A stretch of 8,025 bases of DNA from Caldisericota bacterium (GTDB lineage: Bacteria; Caldisericota; Caldisericia; Cryosericales; Cryosericaceae): the NCBI GenBank assembly GCA_026390285.1, contig JAPLGH010000189.1, positions 1 to 8,025 on the forward strand, in the 5' to 3' direction. Positions 6,116 through 8,025 of the stretch are shown one piece after another; position 1 is the stretch's first letter; each line of letters opens with the position of its first letter. The notes below the pieces were generated by a model. It did not search any database. It was not told where the DNA came from and was given only the letters and a program-made list of their open reading frames with translations. Position numbers and translations under genes: made by a program.

Positions 6116-7042
6116 CTAGACGCCCTTCGGGGTGATACCGAACGGCTTTCCGTCCTGGAGAGGCTCACCGGGCGCCGCCAGCATGCTCCGTATATCCTTG
6201 GGCATGCGGAAGATACGCTCATGCGTCACACCATCATAGAACTTCAGGGCGCTGGTGTCTCCAACGCGGTCAGCCAGGATGCTGTCAACCGTGGCGGCGT
6301 CCATGGCCAGTGGGTCATTCTTCTTGGAAGCCAAAACATACGACCAGGGAACGTCATACGCGCCGACATAGGAATACAGCGAACGAGCGATCGGGAATAC
6401 CGACCGGATCGTATCCAGAATCCTCTTGTGGACGGCAACGTTCGTCGGTTTGAGATACGACGACGTGACACACAGGGTCCCACCCTCGTCCAGAACGCGG
6501 AATGCATGCTGATAGAACTCCCTGGTGAACAGGGCAATAGAGGGTCCACCTTCAAAGAGGTCAGTCAGGTCTTCGATGATCACGCTGTAGGAGTGGTCAG
6601 GCTGGCGCTCGATGAACTTGCGGGCGTCCTCGAAGTGCATGCTGACCCTGGGGTCGTGAAACGCACCCTGATGATACTCCGGCAGGTACTGCTCATACAT
6701 CTCATTGGCTTCCTCGTCGACGTCGCACATGTCAATGTGCTCGACCGACTTGAAGCGCAGCAGCTCGCGCAGAGACGCACCTTCGCCGCCTCCAACGACA
6801 AGCACTCTGCGCGGGTCGGGATGAACGACCATAGCCGGCTCGTTGAGGCACTCGTGATAGATGTATTCGTCCTTGACCGAACTCTGGCAGTCGCCATCGA
6901 TAATCAGCATCTTGCCATAGTGCTCGGACTCCACGATTTCTACTGTCTGATACTTGGTCTTCCTGGTGGCGATCACGCCAGTCAGCGCGTGGAGATGTAC
7001 CTCCCCGGGCTCAAACGTGTCATGATACCACTGCCACGCCAT
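6116..7042 (-). CDS. speE: Spermidine synthase-family aminopropyltransferase
   Basis: The 308-residue enzyme transfers the aminopropyl group of decarboxylated AdoMet to an amine acceptor and releases MTA. Visible motifs are GKMLIIDGDCQS (43-54), DEYIYHE (58-64), the nucleotide-binding GGGEGASLRE (84-93), acidic DVDEE (107-111), PEYHQGAFHDPR (121-132), FEDARKF (137-143) and the active-site loop EDLTDLFEGGP (157-167, with D158 and D161 likely catalytic). GGGEG instead of the more usual GGGDG, and the PEYHQGAF block, recall the Thermus thermophilus enzyme, which prefers agmatine, so the acceptor may not be putrescine. The ATG at 7042 lies within the end of speD (23-nt overlap), with GAGG 9 nt upstream; the protein then aligns from its N terminus with relatives. 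The stop at 6118-6116 is followed by a strong terminator. Confidence 0.93.
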   Translation of the reverse strand: MAWQWYHDTFEPGEVHLHALTGVIATRKTKYQTVEIVESEHYGKMLIIDGDCQSSVKDEYIYHECLNEPAMVVHPDPRRVLVVGGGEGASLRELLRFKSVEHIDMCDVDEEANEMYEQYLPEYHQGAFHDPRVSMHFEDARKFIERQPDHSYSVIIEDLTDLFEGGPSIALFTREFYQHAFRVLDEGGTLCVTSSYLKPTNVAVHKRILDTIRSVFPIARSLYSYVGAYDVPWSYVLASKKNDPLAMDAATVDSILADRVGDTSALKFYDGVTHERIFRMPKDIRSMLAAPGEPLQDGKPFGITPKGV

Positions 7043-7445
7043 CTCGCATAACCTCGGTCTCGACGACCGAGTGCCCATAAATACCTGGGCGTCCCTCGAT
7101 CTCCTGTCCACGAGCGATCTCGGTCTTGACGATTGTCGTTGCCTCAAACTGCTCAGCTGCGTACTCCATGGCCCGCCATGGATCAGTCTTTTCTCCACAG
7201 GTATAAACGTCTAGGGCAGCGTATCCGTACTCAGGCCATGTATGAATGGACAGATGCGACTCGGAAATCACTACTACCCCACTAACCCCCTGAGGAGTAA
7301 AATGGTGAAACGCCAATTCCAGGATCTCTGCATTGGCTTGCAGAGCAGACTCGCGCAAGATCTCCTTAACTCTGTCCAGATCGTTGAGAACATCCGGATT
7401 ACACCCAGAGACCTCGACTACCATGTGTCTACCTTCGGTGCGCAT
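7020..7445 (-). CDS. speD: S-adenosylmethionine decarboxylase proenzyme (class 1B)
   Basis: The 141-residue proenzyme supplies decarboxylated AdoMet to SpeE. From the ATG at 7445 the pyruvoyl cleavage pair is Glu62-Ser63 (VVISESHLSIHTWPEYGYAA), with His68 and Cys83 (YTCG): the same residue numbers as in the Thermotoga maritima enzyme, which supports this start. A GTG at 7457 is in frame, but the ribosome site AAGGGGGTG (7463-7455) would overlap it, while it lies about 9 nt before the ATG at 7445. Self-cleavage should give beta and alpha chains, the alpha chain with an N-terminal pyruvoyl group. Since canonical residues are kept, it is more likely a true AdoMet decarboxylase than one of the SpeD paralogues reported to act on arginine or ornithine. 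It is first in the speDE operon, overlapping speE by 23 nt, behind a strong-looking promoter. Confidence 0.95.
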   Translation of the reverse strand: MRTEGRHMVVEVSGCNPDVLNDLDRVKEILRESALQANAEILELAFHHFTPQGVSGVVVISESHLSIHTWPEYGYAALDVYTCGEKTDPWRAMEYAAEQFEATTIVKTEIARGQEIEGRPGIYGHSVVETEVMRDGVAVVS

Positions 7446-7474
7446 CTCGACCACCACCCCCTTTCAAAGATTAG

Positions 7475-7501
7475 TAAAGTAAGGATGAGGAAGTTACTTT
7501 A
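7475..7501. promoter_or_regulatory. Inverted repeat in the speD leader
   Basis: TAAAGTAA (7475-7482) and TTACTTTA (7494-7501) are perfect 8-bp inverted arms around an 11-nt spacer. The site lies just downstream of the predicted speD transcript start (~7504) and ends about 12 nt before the ribosome site. It could be an operator or an mRNA hairpin; its symmetry is seen directly, its role is a guess. Confidence 0.45.
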
Positions 7502-7510
7502 ACGTGTAGC

Positions 7511-7538
7511 ATCATACCAGCAATCGACAGGATTGCAA
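7511..7538 (-). promoter_or_regulatory. Promoter of speD-speE
   Basis: On the minus strand TTGCAA (7538-7533) and TATGAT (7516-7511) are 16 nt apart, and the -10 is preceded by TGG, fitting an extended -10 element. Transcription would start near 7504, leaving a ~60-nt leader. Box quality is good, but the call is by eye. Confidence 0.6.
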
Positions 7539-7559
7539 TGACGATGAGCCTCACGCTTG

Positions 7560-7598
7560 CGCGTCCGACCGTCCCTTAGGGAGCGCCCCGTGGACGCG
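7560..7598. repeat. Compound palindrome (nested inverted repeats)
   Basis: An outer perfect 7-bp inverted repeat, CGCGTCC (7560-7566) and GGACGCG (7592-7598), encloses an inner one, TCCCT (7572-7576) and AGGGA (7578-7582). Neither strand has a T-run directly after it, so it is not a standard intrinsic terminator. It may be a structured RNA, a REP-like element or a protein-binding site. Confidence 0.4.
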
Positions 7599-7626
7599 AC
7601 AGGAAGTGGCTGAAGAGCAGAAGCGC

Positions 7627-7719
7627 TCAGTCTGCGGGAATGTCGGGCTTCTCGTCCAATTCGGCAGGTACGTCCTCGGCGTCCACTGCGGTCTGTATCG
7701 CTGCTTCTGTGGCACTCAT
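7627..7719 (-). CDS. Possible small acidic protein, 30 aa (doubtful)
   Basis: An ATG at 7719 opens a 30-codon frame ending in TGA at 7629-7627. The predicted peptide has nine acidic residues and one Lys and is rich in Ala and Pro, with no hydrophobic segment. About 63% of its codons end in G or C, like nearby real genes. Against it, the only ribosome-site-like sequence is a GGGG touching the ATG, and the start abuts the gdhA promoter on the other strand. A weak minus-strand promoter (TTGAAG, 18 nt, TATACT, 7779-7750) could serve it. The frame is open further upstream, but that part runs antisense to the gdhA leader and looks non-coding. No homologue comes to mind. Confidence 0.2.
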   Translation of the reverse strand: MSATEAAIQTAVDAEDVPAELDEKPDIPAD

Positions 7720-7723
7720 CCCC

Positions 7724-7751
7724 TTGACTAAGAGAGAATAGGGACTATAAG
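7724..7751 (+). promoter_or_regulatory. Promoter of gdhA
   Basis: TTGACT (7724-7729) and TATAAG (7746-7751), 16 nt apart, each match the sigma70-type consensus at five of six positions. The predicted start near 7758 leaves a leader of about 140 nt before gdhA. The -10 box overlaps a weaker candidate -10 (TATACT, 7755-7750) on the opposite strand. Confidence 0.6.
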
Positions 7752-7760
7752 TATATTTTG

Positions 7761-7777
7761 GAAGGGAGATTCCCTTC
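7761..7777. promoter_or_regulatory. Dyad just downstream of the gdhA promoter
   Basis: GAAGGGA (7761-7767) and TCCCTTC (7771-7777) form a perfect 7-bp inverted repeat around GAT. It falls at about +3 to +20 of the predicted gdhA transcript and overlaps the -35 of the weak opposing promoter. It could be a repressor site or a 5' stabilising hairpin. No T-run follows, so it is not a terminator. Confidence 0.45.
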
Positions 7778-7868
7778 AAACCAGAGAAGAGACGCATTTT
7801 TTGTTCGGTTGGGGGAAGTCTGTTGTTCATTGGCGCAAGTACCAAAGGAAAGGATGAAGAGGGGGCTT

Positions 7869-7891
7869 CTCTCCAAAAAAATCCCAGGAGG
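7869..7891 (+). promoter_or_regulatory. Possible Shine-Dalgarno-masking hairpin in the gdhA leader
   Basis: TCTCC (7870-7874) can pair with GGAGG (7887-7891), which is the core of the gdhA ribosome site, across a 12-nt A-rich loop (four Watson-Crick pairs plus one G-U). A second small hairpin, GAAG/CTTC (7856-7859 and 7866-7869), would compete with it. The pairing is short and may be chance. Confidence 0.25.
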
Positions 7892-7897
7892 CGAGGA

Positions 7898-8025
7898 ATG
7901 TCGATGATCGATGAAGTAATCCAAAAAGTCAAGTCAAAAGACAAGGATCAACCAGAATTTATCCAGGCTGTAACAGAAGTGATGGAAACATTAAGGCCAA
8001 CTGTTGACAAGCACCCAGAATTCGT
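7898..8025 (+). CDS. gdhA: NADP-type glutamate dehydrogenase, N-terminal end (3' partial)
   Basis: The 42 visible residues match the N terminus of the hexameric bacterial glutamate dehydrogenase family (E. coli GdhA type): a VIQKVK helix, then PEFIQAVTEVMETLRPTVDKHPEF, comparable to TEFAQAVREVMTTLWPFLEQNPKY. The enzyme interconverts 2-oxoglutarate plus ammonia and glutamate; cofactor choice cannot be read from this part. The ATG at 7898 is chosen because AGGAGG (7886-7891) lies 6 nt upstream; an ATG at 7904 with GAGG 7 nt upstream is possible. GC content of the visible part is about 40%, with ~43% G/C at third positions, lower than the genes to the left. It is transcribed divergently from speDE behind a long leader. 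The gene continues beyond the window. Confidence 0.85.
   Translation, partial: MSMIDEVIQKVKSKDKDQPEFIQAVTEVMETLRPTVDKHPEF

Larger units (their letters stand above)
7446..7897. other. Divergent intergenic region between speD and gdhA
   Basis: The 452 bases between the divergent speD and gdhA starts hold no recognised gene. From left to right they contain the speD ribosome site and leader dyad, the speD promoter, a compound palindrome at 7560-7598, a doubtful 30-codon acidic ORF on the minus strand (7627-7719), the gdhA promoter with a downstream dyad, and a ~140-nt gdhA leader. From about 7720 rightward the DNA becomes visibly AT-richer. I saw no tRNA, no known riboswitch core and no CRISPR-like repeat here. 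Confidence 0.6.

Noticed and set aside
6221..7051. 276-codon open frame on the plus strand
   Set aside because: It is antisense to speE throughout, has no recognisable domain, and arises from G/C-rich third positions of the real gene.
7043..7198. 52-codon N-terminal extension of speE
   Set aside because: It is inside speD in another frame; relatives begin close to the residues encoded at 7042.
7500..7760. Possible SAM riboswitch or tRNA before speD
   Set aside because: I looked for the conserved SAM-I core and for tRNA T-arm and CCA-end patterns on both strands and found none; the symmetry seen is only short inverted repeats.
7720..7944. Upstream part of a 105-codon minus-strand frame
   Set aside because: It is antisense to the gdhA start, ribosome site and leader, with non-coding-like composition; only the 30-codon end is worth keeping as doubtful.
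1..8025. Mobile elements or CRISPR array
   Set aside because: No transposase or integrase motifs, terminal inverted repeats, or regularly spaced repeats were seen.

Overview
The window is bacterial: it shows Shine-Dalgarno sequences, sigma70-like promoters, an intrinsic terminator and ATGA stop/start overlaps. Most genes look moderately GC-rich in composition and codon use; the last ~300 bases are clearly AT-richer. The gene set fits an anaerobic and possibly thermophilic or deep-branching bacterium: a class 1B AdoMet decarboxylase numbered like the Thermotoga enzyme, a Thermus-like aminopropyltransferase, an MTA/SAH-type deaminase and the AmmeMemoRadiSam triad. The phylum cannot be fixed from this sequence.

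Layout. (1) Positions 1-455 (+) are the C-terminal end of a DinG-like helicase whose motifs V and VI look degenerate. (2) Positions 525-1856 (+) encode a complete secernin/C69-type Ntn hydrolase with the nucleophile Cys at residue 2. (3) Positions 6008 down to 1820 (-) are a five-gene operon in the order MTA/SAH deaminase (mtaD), stand-alone NMN deamidase (pncC), then amrS (radical SAM), amrB (MEMO) and amrA (AMMECR1). The first three junctions are 4-nt ATGA overlaps and the fourth is a 14-nt overlap. The tail of amrA overlaps the tail of the secernin gene by 37 nt. (4) Positions 7445 down to 6116 (-) are a speD-speE polyamine operon with a good promoter upstream and an intrinsic terminator just before the mtaD promoter. 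(5) Positions 7446-7897 are a 452-nt intergenic region with the speD promoter and leader dyad, a palindromic block, a possible 30-residue acidic ORF, and a gdhA promoter with a dyad and a ~140-nt leader. (6) From 7898 (+) lies the start of gdhA, cut by the window end.

How the genes may work together. SpeD and SpeE consume AdoMet and release methylthioadenosine, which the neighbouring deaminase should take. The same deaminase family includes 5'-deoxyadenosine deaminases, and 5'-deoxyadenosine is the usual co-product of radical SAM enzymes such as AmrS, which is encoded in the same operon. The window can therefore be read as a cluster for AdoMet-derived nucleosides and nicotinamide nucleotide salvage built around AmmeMemoRadiSam, whose biochemical function is, as far as I know, unestablished. 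That reading is an inference from gene order. The most interesting targets are the five-gene coupled operon and the speD-gdhA intergenic region.
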